Origin: Pseudomonadota bacterium | GTDB lineage: Bacteria; Myxococcota; Bradymonadia; UBA4248 | Reading direction: 5' to 3' | DNA: 6,586 nucleotides | Assembly: GCA_017629415.1 (NCBI GenBank) | Contig: JAGBXG010000474.1 | Coordinates: 1-6,586, forward strand | Part shown: positions 1 through 5,461 of the stretch, in pieces | How positions within the stretch are numbered: the stretch's first letter is position 1 | Layout of the letters: each line of letters starts with the position of its first letter | Position numbers and translations under genes: made by a program | The notes under the pieces: model-generated | Seen by the model: the letters and a program-made list of their open reading frames with translations, nothing else | What the model was told of the DNA's origin: nothing | The model's database searches: none

Positions 1-601
1 ATTTGGTGGGTTTGCCGGTGACAGGGGCTGGGGTTCTGACTTCGAAAGGTTTGATAGGCGTGAAGGGACTGCTATCAGCTATGGAAACAGCCGTTTCAGC
101 GGGTTTATCTTCAATTTTTGTTTCAGCAGAATCTGATTTAAAGATACTGTCTTTGAGATCCGTTTTTGCGGCATCAACAGTTTTAGGAACTTCAGTGACG
201 ACGGGAATATTGGGTCTTTCGACGACAACGGTGTCTTCGGCATCTTCATCGTCACCATCGTTATTATCGTTGTTTGTTTTGGCAGCGTTTTCCGATGTTT
301 TGTTATCCTCTTTGTTATCTGAGGCTTTATCATCAGTTTTTGATGTGAGATCTGAAGCTGATGAATAAGAAGGCGTAGCCATACCTGCCCCGAGTGCCTG
401 CATTGAGGTCGAGGAGACAGCGGTCAGTGCATCGAGGCTCGTTGATGATGTCAGGATGTTAAGCAGCGAATGGCTGGACTGAGGGGAAGGAGCAGCCGGT
501 TCATCATCGAACTCGTCTTCATCATCGTCAAGATCAAGCCCTTTGAGCAATTCCGCAGCATCTGGATCGTAAGCATTATTGAGTTTGTTTTCCTTGTCCA
601 T
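1..601 (-). CDS. Acidic, probably disordered protein of unknown function (N-terminal 200 residues, cut by window edge)
   Basis: The minus strand is open from an ATG at 601-599 to the window edge, giving 200 complete codons without a stop, so the C-terminus lies outside. I do not recognise the family. Seen in the sequence: no signal peptide or membrane segment, and no Cys or Trp. There is a short helical-looking opening (about residues 13-21), then a dense acidic run at 22-34 (DLDDDEDEFDDE). A Ser/Thr/Ala-rich stretch follows (40-88), then an Asp/Asn/Lys-rich low-complexity segment (89-123), then a Pro/Val/Thr/Lys-rich linker (124-200). This composition suggests a long disordered cytoplasmic N-terminal region, with any folded domain beyond the window. 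An in-frame stop lies a short way upstream of the ATG; a TTG between them is a less likely start. The Shine-Dalgarno match is weak (AGGCGCGAG). The gene follows psd in the same direction after 126 bases but has its own candidate promoter. That the frame is coding is fairly sure; function is unknown. Confidence 0.72.
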   Translation of the reverse strand, partial: MDKENKLNNAYDPDAAELLKGLDLDDDEDEFDDEPAAPSPQSSHSLLNILTSSTSLDALTAVSSTSMQALGAGMATPSYSSASDLTSKTDDKASDNKEDNKTSENAAKTNNDNNDGDDEDAEDTVVVERPNIPVVTEVPKTVDAAKTDLKDSIFKSDSAETKIEDKPAETAVSIADSSPFTPIKPFEVRTPAPVTGKPTK

Positions 602-654
602 TCTCGCGCCTAATTCTGTAATAATGAGTTTTTCAGGCAAAATAGCCCGAACAC

Positions 655-683
655 ATCATAAACCAAAAAAATCATTCTGAAAA
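655..683 (-). promoter_or_regulatory. Candidate sigma70-type promoter for the acidic-protein gene
   Basis: On the minus strand, TTTTCA (683-678) and TATGAT (660-655) are separated by exactly 17 bases. The -10 box matches five of six consensus positions and the -35 box four of six. Transcription would start near 648, giving a leader of about 45 nt before the ATG at 601. No clear terminator separates psd from this gene, so read-through from psd is also possible. Prediction from motif spacing only. Confidence 0.4.
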
Positions 684-727
684 CCACGAAGGCAAAAAAA
701 CGTCACTTCAACAAATTATTTACCTAT

Positions 728-1582
728 TCACGTCCAGTTTCCGAGAGCCTGTCCTAAGCGGATGGTTTCACCGGGTTCAAAAGTCCGGCTAGGCTGGAAT
801 TCGTTTCCTTCTAGGAGCAAAACGACAGTGCTGCCGAGTTCGAAGCATCCGAGTTCTTCGCATTGTTCCGTGTGCCATGGGGTGTCGAGGGTTTTGTTGA
901 ACGGCACGCGTCTCACGCCATTGGTGATGAAATCGTCATATTTGACAGAAATACGGCCTACGCATGTGGCGCCGACTTTGACGAGCGCGCACTTTTTGCC
1001 CTCAGGTGTAGTCAGGAATGATGTGAGTCTTTCGTTTGCCGGCAGCAAATCATGGGTGAGCAGGTATCCCAGGCGGTTAACCGGCAGCAGTCTGCCGGGT
1101 GCATAGGTCATGTGTGTCACATTACCGGTTACTGGAGCATGAATTCGATGGTAGTTGTATGGCGCGAGATAAATAATGAAAGCGTAGGCATCGTCAAGCC
1201 ATTCAGGATGGATGTCACAGGTTGAAGTGTCGTCGATACAAGCCAGGGTGCGGACATCGTATTCGCGTCCCTTGGCGTGCAGTAGCGTGCGTGCAGAAAT
1301 CTTTCCTGCAAAACTCATTTTGCCATCCACAGGGGAAACGACCGACGCTTTGTCCGCTGTGCGTGCATCTTTGCGGATTGCTCGCGTGAACAGTGCGTTG
1401 AGCGATTCGAAGGAGTCCACGGGATGTACGGCATCGCTCATATCGACGTGCATGGCGTGTACGAAACCTCGATTGATGTTTTTTTGGACGGCGGGTGGAA
1501 ATTTGACATCCGAAAGCCGGCCCATGGCATGGCTGACAAGTGCGGATGGAAGTGTGTCGAGGACTTTTTTGAACAGGGTCAT
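728..1582 (-). CDS. psd: Phosphatidylserine decarboxylase proenzyme
   Basis: Pyruvoyl-dependent enzyme that decarboxylates phosphatidylserine to phosphatidylethanolamine at the inner membrane, the final step of PE synthesis. The 284-residue product resembles the E. coli-type (type I) enzyme along its length, although it is shorter than E. coli Psd. Diagnostic motifs are visible: SPVDG with Asp86, YNYHRIHAP with His145 and His148, and LGST at 249-252. By analogy with E. coli, Asp86, His148 and Ser251 form the self-cleavage triad. Cleavage at Gly250-Ser251 would give a beta chain of about 250 residues and a 34-residue alpha chain whose Ser251 becomes the pyruvoyl group. The frame is open 14 codons further upstream to 1624, but I chose ATG 1582. 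It is preceded by AAGGAA with about 9-nt spacing, and MTLFKKVLDTLPS fits the family N-terminus. The stop is TGA at 730-728. The gene is divergent from the vWA lipoprotein gene. No residue essential for catalysis is missing. Family call is very sure. Confidence 0.96.
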   Translation of the reverse strand: MTLFKKVLDTLPSALVSHAMGRLSDVKFPPAVQKNINRGFVHAMHVDMSDAVHPVDSFESLNALFTRAIRKDARTADKASVVSPVDGKMSFAGKISARTLLHAKGREYDVRTLACIDDTSTCDIHPEWLDDAYAFIIYLAPYNYHRIHAPVTGNVTHMTYAPGRLLPVNRLGYLLTHDLLPANERLTSFLTTPEGKKCALVKVGATCVGRISVKYDDFITNGVRRVPFNKTLDTPWHTEQCEELGCFELGSTVVLLLEGNEFQPSRTFEPGETIRLGQALGNWT

Positions 1583-1617
1583 GGTTTCAGTTTCCTTATG
1601 TTTGGCGGAAAAATCTG

Positions 1618-1632
1618 AACGCATTTAGCGTT
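1618..1632. repeat. Short inverted repeat upstream of psd
   Basis: AACGC and GCGTT form a perfect 5-bp dyad around the 5-base centre ATTTA. It lies 36 bases upstream of the psd ATG, in the likely psd leader or promoter. It could be a small operator or leader hairpin, but 5-bp arms are short enough to occur by chance. Confidence 0.3.
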
Positions 1633-1677
1633 GGAAGCAGGTAGAAGTAGTTTGTTGGAAGCAGGTAGAAGTAGTTT
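1630..1677. repeat. 24-bp direct tandem repeat, two perfect copies
   Basis: Bases 1630-1653 and 1654-1677 are identical 24-mers containing the core TTGGAAGCAGGTAGAAGTAG. Because 24 is a multiple of three, a minus-strand reading gives a repeated octapeptide (NYFYLLPT in one frame, Leu/Pro-rich in another). I treat this as a non-coding tandem duplication. It directly abuts the hairpin block on its right and probably belongs to the same repeat element. Confidence 0.85.
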
Positions 1678-1681
1678 AATG

Positions 1682-1796
1682 TTTTTTTGGGGGGGGAGCC
1701 CCCCTTCGGCGCTATGCCGCGGAAATGTGCGTTGCACATATCTCCGCGGCATACGCGCCTTCCCCCCATTGCGGGGACACCCCGCAACGCCCCGCA
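1682..1796. repeat. GC-rich multi-hairpin intergenic repeat element (REP/BIME-like)
   Basis: Three inverted repeats lie in series. First, a T7 run (1682-1688) precedes a G8 run (1689-1696) that pairs with C6 (1699-1704). Second, the main hairpin at 1708-1759 has GGCGC/GCGCC outer arms, a one-base bulge, and perfect 11-bp arms TATGCCGCGGA/TCCGCGGCATA (1713-1723, 1743-1753). An inner ATGTGC/GCACAT stem closes a GTT loop. Third, TTGCGGGG-ACA-CCCCGCAA (1769-1787) is perfect, and CCCCGCA recurs at 1790-1796 as an alternative pairing partner. The block stands out in GC from the flanking AT-rich DNA. It is not at the 3' end of either neighbour, so a terminator role for psd or the lipoprotein gene is unlikely. 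A dispersed palindromic repeat is my inference; other genomic copies cannot be seen here. Confidence 0.7.
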
Positions 1797-1934
1797 GGAC
1801 ATCTCAGGTTCAAAATTTTTTCGTTGTTTTGGCTGAATGATGTATTGGACAGCCGCAGACCATTTTTTATGTTTAGTATCTGAATATGCTTTCAAACAAA
1901 ATAAGAAATGACAAAAGATTGTGCGGGATACCTT

Positions 1935-1975
1935 GCATATGTATTTGCATATGCTGGTTGAAAAGGTTTCAGCAT
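1935..1975. promoter_or_regulatory. Overlapping dyads upstream of the lipoprotein promoter, possible operators
   Basis: GCATATG (1935-1941) and CATATGC (1948-1954) form a 7-bp inverted repeat with a 6-base centre. The same stretch also reads as a direct repeat of TTGCATATG with 12-base periodicity (1933-1941 and 1945-1953). Sharing its end, ATGCTG (1951-1956) and CAGCAT (1970-1975) enclose a second dyad, TGAAA-AGG-TTTCA (1959-1971). The block ends 26 bases before the -35 box at 2002, a reasonable place for an activator. No regulator is identifiable from sequence alone. Confidence 0.35.
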
Positions 1976-2001
1976 AGAATAATGCGCCAAAATTAGATGG
2001 G

Positions 2002-2030
2002 TTTACATGCGCGAGGGGATATGCTAAAAT
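2002..2030 (+). promoter_or_regulatory. Strong sigma70-type promoter for the vWA lipoprotein gene
   Basis: TTTACA (2002-2007) and TAAAAT (2025-2030) each match five of six consensus bases and are separated by 17 bases. TGC directly before the -10 box gives an extended -10 element. Predicted start is about 2037, leaving a leader of roughly 77 nt before the ATG at 2114. Confidence 0.7.
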
Positions 2031-2053
2031 AAGCCCGATTTGGGATGTGCTTC

Positions 2054-2069
2054 GAACGGCATTCCGTTC
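2054..2069 (+). promoter_or_regulatory. Hairpin in the 5' leader of the lipoprotein mRNA
   Basis: GAACGG-CATT-CCGTTC forms a perfect 6-bp stem with a tetraloop, about 17 nt after the predicted transcription start and about 45 nt before the ATG. It is not followed by a T run, so it is not a terminator. It may stabilise the 5' end of the transcript or be a regulator site. Confidence 0.4.
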
Positions 2070-2113
2070 TTGTACTTTATAACATTAATAACAGGGTCAT
2101 TTAGGGAGTCGAT

Positions 2114-3916
2114 ATGCATTTGAAAAATAAGTTGATGACGGTGGGTTGTGTTGCAGTGACTGCGGCAGCGCTTGTCGCCGGAATGGCCTGCAATGAGCAT
2201 GAGCTTTCGCCGTTTTCAAAGTCTCTGAGTGCCGGCAAAAAACAGAGTTTGGATTCGAGTTCTGCCCGTAACGTAGATATTCTTTTTGTCGTTGACGACT
2301 CGGTCTCCATGTCTATGGAACAGCGTGGTCTTGACAGCAACTTCAGCTCCTTTTTGGATCGTCTGATTGATGCTGGTGCGAATTTCCGTTTGGCAACGGT
2401 TTCCACGAGTCATATTACCACAGGCCAGTTTAATGTTTCTGCTTTGGATCCTGCCAAGAGTGAGGATAACGGTGTTTCCGTTTTGAACAATGTTGACAAT
2501 GGGGATGGCACGAAGCTGACGACATCAGATTTGAATGCAATCCATAATAAATGTCAGGAATATTATAAGAATGGCAAGCTTTGGATTGATCGATTTGATG
2601 AAGAATTTGCGACGCTTGAAGGTGATGCACTTCGTAATGAAATCCGAGATTATTTCCGTTGCCAGGCTATTGTTGGTACGGGCGGTGAAGCCACGGAACG
2701 TGGTCTTGCAGCCATGCGTGAGGCTTTGCGCAACACTGCAAATTTCAAACGTCCTGATTCGATTTTAGCAATTGTTTTCGTCACAGACGAAAATGACTGC
2801 AGTGCTTCGGATTCTACGGGTGCTGATAAAAATATTCAGGGCAATGATTGCGAGCTTGAACGTAATATTGAAGACAGCTGCATTGTGACAAGCGGTGACC
2901 AGATTCTTTATGATACAGAGGAATTGGGCAGTGTATTGATGAGTGCGCCGGGTCAAAGTATTACGTATAATGGCGAAACCAAGAGCTTACGCAGCTGGTG
3001 TGTCCAGGGCGATGATGTTGCTATTCAGGCTTTGAACGAATGTCTTAATGATGAAGAATGTGATGCTAGAAACAGCATTGATTGTCCTGAAGTTAATGGC
3101 GTAAAGACATGTACCAACTCTTTGGATAAACGTCGTGATTACTATGATTTTATTATCAAAGAAGTCATGGCCATCAATAACCTCAACTATTATAAATCGC
3201 TGAATCCTGAAAAGAATCTGACTTTTGAGGAAATTACTCAGCTTGCCAAACAGGACGTTATTGTTGCCTCCATTATTAACCGTGACCGCGGCGTACGTTA
3301 TAATGATCAGTTGAAAGAAGACTGGTGCGGTGCTGCTGGTACGCAGGGATACCGTTATCAGCTCTTTGCTGAAATGTTTGAAAATGATCCGATTTATGCA
3401 CCGATTTGTTGCAAAACCGAAGAATATAAACTTTTCAGCTCTGCAGAAGATAAAGACGAAGTCGTTTGTGAATTGACCGACAATGGTGTGAACAGCCAGT
3501 TTGGTCCGGTGCTTGGTATTATCGGTCGTCGTATCGGTGAAGCCGTCAACCAGCTTTGCGCAGCAGATATGCCTGTGACTTGCAATCCTGAAGATTGTGA
3601 AGCTGGAAGCCCAAGATGTCCTTGTCTCCACGGCTGCAACGAAGAGGCTTATCTTAAGAATACCGAAAATGAATATCATTTGTGCAATGAATTCGAATTC
3701 CGTGTCGGCGTTCTTCCCCAAGGTGTTAACGTCTATGATGCTGATGCCTTCAGCAAGATGGAATCTTACGAGGAAAACGTTGATTACAAATTGAACCTTG
3801 AATCGAATTATTGTCTCTCGCGTACAGGTTCACCGATTCAGTTGAACATGCTTAAAACCGAGAATAGCAAGACATTGGTCTTTGAATATCCGAAACGCGT
3901 TTCTGCTGTAGATTAA
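2114..3916 (+). CDS. Cysteine-rich vWA-domain lipoprotein of unknown function
   Basis: The 600-residue product starts with a lipoprotein-type signal: basic start, hydrophobic core 9-25, then GMAC with the acylated cysteine at 26. GMAC is a slightly unusual lipobox. The mature protein should be anchored in an envelope membrane. A von Willebrand A-like domain follows: beta strand VDILFVV (54-60) and the metal-site motif D61-x-S63-x-S65. A candidate third ligand is T189 (or T194), and VFVTDENDCS follows with D225. A long insertion (about 230-380) precedes strand DVIVASIINR (381-390), with a last helix near 465-482. The mature part has 22 cysteines besides Cys26, clustered at 482-524, suggesting disulfides in an extracytoplasmic location. 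Similar proteins are familiar from myxobacteria-like lineages, where they are mostly uncharacterised. AGGGAG lies 5 bases before the ATG. The gene is single, with its own promoter and terminator. A role in adhesion or ligand binding is inferred from the vWA fold only. Confidence 0.9.
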   Translation: MHLKNKLMTVGCVAVTAAALVAGMACNEHELSPFSKSLSAGKKQSLDSSSARNVDILFVVDDSVSMSMEQRGLDSNFSSFLDRLIDAGANFRLATVSTSHITTGQFNVSALDPAKSEDNGVSVLNNVDNGDGTKLTTSDLNAIHNKCQEYYKNGKLWIDRFDEEFATLEGDALRNEIRDYFRCQAIVGTGGEATERGLAAMREALRNTANFKRPDSILAIVFVTDENDCSASDSTGADKNIQGNDCELERNIEDSCIVTSGDQILYDTEELGSVLMSAPGQSITYNGETKSLRSWCVQGDDVAIQALNECLNDEECDARNSIDCPEVNGVKTCTNSLDKRRDYYDFIIKEVMAINNLNYYKSLNPEKNLTFEEITQLAKQDVIVASIINRDRGVRYNDQLKEDWCGAAGTQGYRYQLFAEMFENDPIYAPICCKTEEYKLFSSAEDKDEVVCELTDNGVNSQFGPVLGIIGRRIGEAVNQLCAADMPVTCNPEDCEAGSPRCPCLHGCNEEAYLKNTENEYHLCNEFEFRVGVLPQGVNVYDADAFSKMESYEENVDYKLNLESNYCLSRTGSPIQLNMLKTENSKTLVFEYPKRVSAVD

Positions 3917-3937
3917 TCTTTTTCGGTACACCTTTTG

Positions 3938-3969
3938 AAAGCTCGCAGGGGACCCTGCGAGCTTTTTTT
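3938..3969 (+). terminator. Rho-independent terminator of the vWA lipoprotein gene
   Basis: The arms AAAGCTCGCAGGG (3938-3950) and CCCTGCGAGCTTT (3953-3965) are perfectly complementary, giving a 12-bp stem with a GGAC tetraloop. A T7 run (3963-3969) follows, and more Ts come after one G. It starts 22 bases after the TAA stop. Confidence 0.95.
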
Positions 3970-4021
3970 GTTTTTCATAAGTTTCGGTATGAACTGTTTG
4001 AGCTGAGGGCAATTTAGGGTC

Positions 4022-4083
4022 AAAGTTAAATTTTTAATTTTATTTAAAAAAAACTTGCACACCACAGTCAAAATCCGTACAAC
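4022..4083 (+). promoter_or_regulatory. tRNA-Ser promoter with A/T-rich UP-like element
   Basis: An almost pure A/T stretch (4022-4053) lies directly before TTGCAC (4055-4060), a 17-base spacer and TACAAC (4078-4083). The boxes are individually imperfect (about three and four of six matches). However, the UP-like tract and a predicted start close to the tRNA 5' end at 4091 fit a strong stable-RNA promoter. GC-rich bases follow the -10 box, as in stringently controlled promoters, though this is only suggestive. Confidence 0.5.
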
Positions 4084-4090
4084 GCGTTTC

Positions 4091-4177
4091 GGAGGTGTGG
4101 CTGAGCGGTCGATAGCGGCGGTCTTGAAAACCGTTGAACCTTTGCGGGTTCCGGGGGTTCGAATCCCTCCGCCTCCG
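4091..4177 (+). tRNA. tRNA-Ser, anticodon TGA
   Basis: The full class II cloverleaf can be drawn. The acceptor is GGAGGTG (4091-4097) with CGCCTCC (4170-4176), with one T-G pair, and G4177 as discriminator. The D stem is GCT/AGC (4100-4102, 4114-4116). The anticodon stem GCGGT/ACCGT (4118-4122, 4130-4134) closes the loop CTTGAAA with anticodon TGA at 4125-4127. The long variable arm is GAACC/GGTTC (4136-4140, 4147-4151). The T arm is GGGGG-TTCGAAT-CCCTC (4153-4169). The long variable arm and G discriminator are serine identity features. It reads UCA and, by wobble, other UCN codons. CCA is not encoded and must be added by nucleotidyltransferase. It is a single gene, not part of a tRNA cluster, with its own promoter and terminator. 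Confidence 0.97.
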
Positions 4178-4181
4178 TCTT

Positions 4182-4216
4182 AAAGACTGACATCGATGAT
4201 GTCAGTCTTTTTTTTT
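4182..4216 (+). terminator. Rho-independent terminator of the tRNA-Ser gene
   Basis: AAAGACTGACATC (4182-4194) and GATGTCAGTCTTT (4198-4210) form a perfect 13-bp stem around a GAT loop. A run of nine Ts (4208-4216) follows. It begins five bases after the tRNA discriminator base, so the primary transcript has a very short 3' trailer. Confidence 0.95.
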
Positions 4217-4273
4217 GGGGCTTAATTGACCTTATCTTAGATAGATTTGGGCATGTTTTGGCGTTGTTGCCTG

Positions 4274-4339
4274 CGCCTGAGACAGATTTTCAGCGTTATC
4301 ACCGTTTGTGAGGATGCCGTTGCATCAGGCGAATTTTTT
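4274..4339 (+). other. Possible multi-hairpin structured segment ending in a T run
   Basis: An outer pair CGCCTGA (4274-4280) and TCAGGCG (4325-4331) encloses smaller stems: CTGA/TCAG (4277-4280, 4289-4292), TCAC/GTGA (4299-4302, 4308-4311) and GATGC-CGTT-GCATC (4313-4326). Some of these compete with the outer pair. AA and T6 follow at 4332-4339. This resembles a small terminated RNA or a weak terminator, but the stems are short. Apart from this, a G9 tract and a promoter, I see nothing in the gene-free stretch 4217-4435. Confidence 0.25.
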
Positions 4340-4384
4340 GTGGGGGGGGGATTTCAAGCCAAGCCATTGAATGTGGGGAGATGC

Positions 4385-4413
4385 TTGGGATAATTTGAAT
4401 TTATGCCTATATT
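4385..4413 (+). promoter_or_regulatory. Candidate promoter for the HEAT-repeat-like gene
   Basis: TTGGGA (4385-4390) and TATATT (4408-4413) are 17 bases apart. Predicted start is near 4420, giving a leader of only about 15 nt. That leader would begin at or inside AAGGA (4418-4422). Dyads TTCAA/TTGAA (4353-4357, 4367-4371) and CCAAGC/GCTTGG (4359-4364, 4383-4388) lie just upstream or overlap the -35 box and could be an operator. Confidence 0.45.
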
Positions 4414-4435
4414 TTTTAAGGATTGAGTTATCCAT

Positions 4436-5359
4436 ATGACGCAAATCACGACTAAAGCAGATGAATTGACGCGTTTTTATCAGGAAGCCTCCGAGCGTTC
4501 CCTTTCCAAACGCAGATTGCTTTTTGAGCAATTTCTTGATTTGAGCCCTGAAACTCAGCCGATGGCTGCCAATATTTTACTGACGAGTGCATATAAAGAC
4601 ATGCGTGAAGCGGTTCTTGAGTATTGTACTTCGGATGTTGTTTCGTCAGATTTGTGGCAGAGTTGCATTGAAACGTGCCTGGATGATGCAAAATTTACCC
4701 AGAATATGATGTGGTGTCAGTGTGTGCTTGTTTTAATGCAGCGGATTGAAGGGGAACTTTCCGATAAATTATCACATTTTTGCCGTCAGATGCTTGATGC
4801 AAGCGATGTTGATGTCCGTTATCAGGCATTTTGTCTTGCAGAACTGGCGTGTACGAACGATGCAGATTATGTTTCACGTGTGCGTGTATGGGCTGAAGAT
4901 TCGGATGAAGATTTTCGCATTGTGGCGATTCAAGCCATTGCACGTCTGCAGCCGGAGTGGGGCATGGAAGTCCTTGAAAGGCGTGCTTCTGTTTCTTTTG
5001 GGGTGGAAGCTTTTCATATTTTGCTGACACAGATTCGTCTTTCATCTGCAGAAAATCGTGAACGTTTTATTGGAAAGCTTATACCGTATGTAGGGGATGA
5101 ACGATTTAGTTTTGCGGCGATTCAGACATTGTCGGAATATGGGGATGAGAGTGCGGTTCCTGCACTTTTAAAGGTCGCAAAAAGTTTTTTAACTGAGCCG
5201 ACTGTGCGCGTGGCAGCGGCTGGAGCGGCAGCTAAGCTGGGTTCGGAGAAGGGGCGTAAAATTTTATTAAAATTTGCGACGAGTGGGCACGGTAATCCCA
5301 AGTATGCTGAGCAGCTGCTTGATGCGCTTGATGGCAAAGCAGAGAAAAGCATCAAATAA
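4436..5359 (+). CDS. HEAT-repeat-like all-helical protein of unknown function
   Basis: The 307-residue product has no signal peptide or membrane segment and so is probably cytoplasmic. It is mostly amphipathic helices. Paired helices with HEAT or PBS-lyase-type spacing are visible at about 112-140 (DASDVDVRYQAFCLAELAC), 148-171 (DSDEDFRIVAIQAIARL), 182-202, 213-248 (VGDERFSFAAIQTLSEYGD, then AVPALLKVAKS) and 252-283 (PTVRVAAAGAAAKLG, then GRKILLKFA). The conserved Asp/Arg-Ala pattern at helix turns is typical of HEAT solenoids, which usually serve as protein-binding scaffolds. No catalytic motif is seen, so no specific role can be given. The ATG at 4436 is the first start after an in-frame TGA at 4424-4426. 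The nearest good Shine-Dalgarno core, AAGGA, is 13 bases away, further than usual, so initiation may be modest. The next gene follows 102 bases downstream without an intervening terminator. Confidence 0.85.
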   Translation: MTQITTKADELTRFYQEASERSLSKRRLLFEQFLDLSPETQPMAANILLTSAYKDMREAVLEYCTSDVVSSDLWQSCIETCLDDAKFTQNMMWCQCVLVLMQRIEGELSDKLSHFCRQMLDASDVDVRYQAFCLAELACTNDADYVSRVRVWAEDSDEDFRIVAIQAIARLQPEWGMEVLERRASVSFGVEAFHILLTQIRLSSAENRERFIGKLIPYVGDERFSFAAIQTLSEYGDESAVPALLKVAKSFLTEPTVRVAAAGAAAKLGSEKGRKILLKFATSGHGNPKYAEQLLDALDGKAEKSIK

Positions 5360-5448
5360 GTGCATTATCAGCTCTTGATTTGCGAATCATTCGGAATTCA
5401 TGTAATAAACAGAAGATTTTTATCGGTGCCTTGTGCCTTTGCTGAATT

Positions 5449-5455
5449 GGGAGGA
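5449..5455 (+). promoter_or_regulatory. Ribosome binding site that fixes the start of the exported-protein gene
   Basis: GGGAGGA lies six bases before the ATG at 5462. The same frame is open back to a GTG at 5360, directly after the stop of the previous gene, which would add 34 residues. This strong site, together with a signal peptide that begins exactly at the ATG, decides for 5462. Confidence 0.85.
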
Positions 5456-5461
5456 AATATC

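Larger units (their letters stand above)
1583..2113. other. Gene-free divergent intergenic region between psd and the vWA lipoprotein gene
   Basis: This stretch of about 530 bases separates the divergent psd (minus) and lipoprotein (plus) genes. The psd-proximal third holds a short inverted repeat, a 24-bp tandem duplication and a block of GC-rich hairpins. The remainder is AT-rich, with dyads around 1933-1975 and the lipoprotein promoter at 2002-2030. Open frames crossing the hairpin block are low-complexity translations of repeats (for example Tyr-Phe-Tyr-Leu-Leu-Pro-Thr repeated on the minus strand) and I do not consider them genes. I could not assign a convincing psd promoter. It must lie either in the 40-odd bases next to the start or upstream of the repeats. 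Confidence 0.7.

Noticed and set aside
3..368. A 121-codon plus-strand open frame rich in Ser and Leu
   Set aside because: Mirror of the Asp/Asn/Lys/Ser-rich minus-strand gene. Its Ser/Leu richness follows from reading that gene backwards, and its start context is poor.
1583..1624. A 14-residue N-terminal extension of psd from the ATG at 1624
   Set aside because: ATG 1582 has AAGGAA at proper spacing and gives a family-like N-terminus. The extension is charged and unlike the family.
1212..1628. A 138-codon plus-strand open frame
   Set aside because: Antisense to psd, whose catalytic motifs make the minus-strand reading certain.
1596..1895. A 99-codon minus-strand open frame across the hairpin block
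   Set aside because: It is made mostly of repeat DNA: the duplicated NYFYLLPT comes from the 24-bp tandem repeat and the Gly/Arg/Pro part from the palindromes. It also overlaps the psd start.
2987..3721. A 244-codon open frame on the minus strand
   Set aside because: It lies wholly antisense to the vWA lipoprotein gene, has an Ile/Phe/Thr-rich composition typical of the reverse complement of a coding frame, and has no recognisable motif.
4091..4177. tRNA-Sec instead of tRNA-Ser
   Set aside because: The anticodon is TGA, not TCA, and the acceptor and D arms have ordinary serine tRNA dimensions.
4342..4350. G9 tract as a phase-variation switch (also G8 at 1689-1696)
   Set aside because: The G9 tract lies 35 bases upstream of the -35 box and is not inside a coding frame or promoter spacer. 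Length variation is possible, but nothing here shows it would switch a gene.
5360..5461. A GTG start at 5360 adding 34 residues to the exported protein
   Set aside because: No ribosome binding site precedes it. The extension would bury the signal peptide, and the ATG at 5462 has a near-perfect GGGAGGA.
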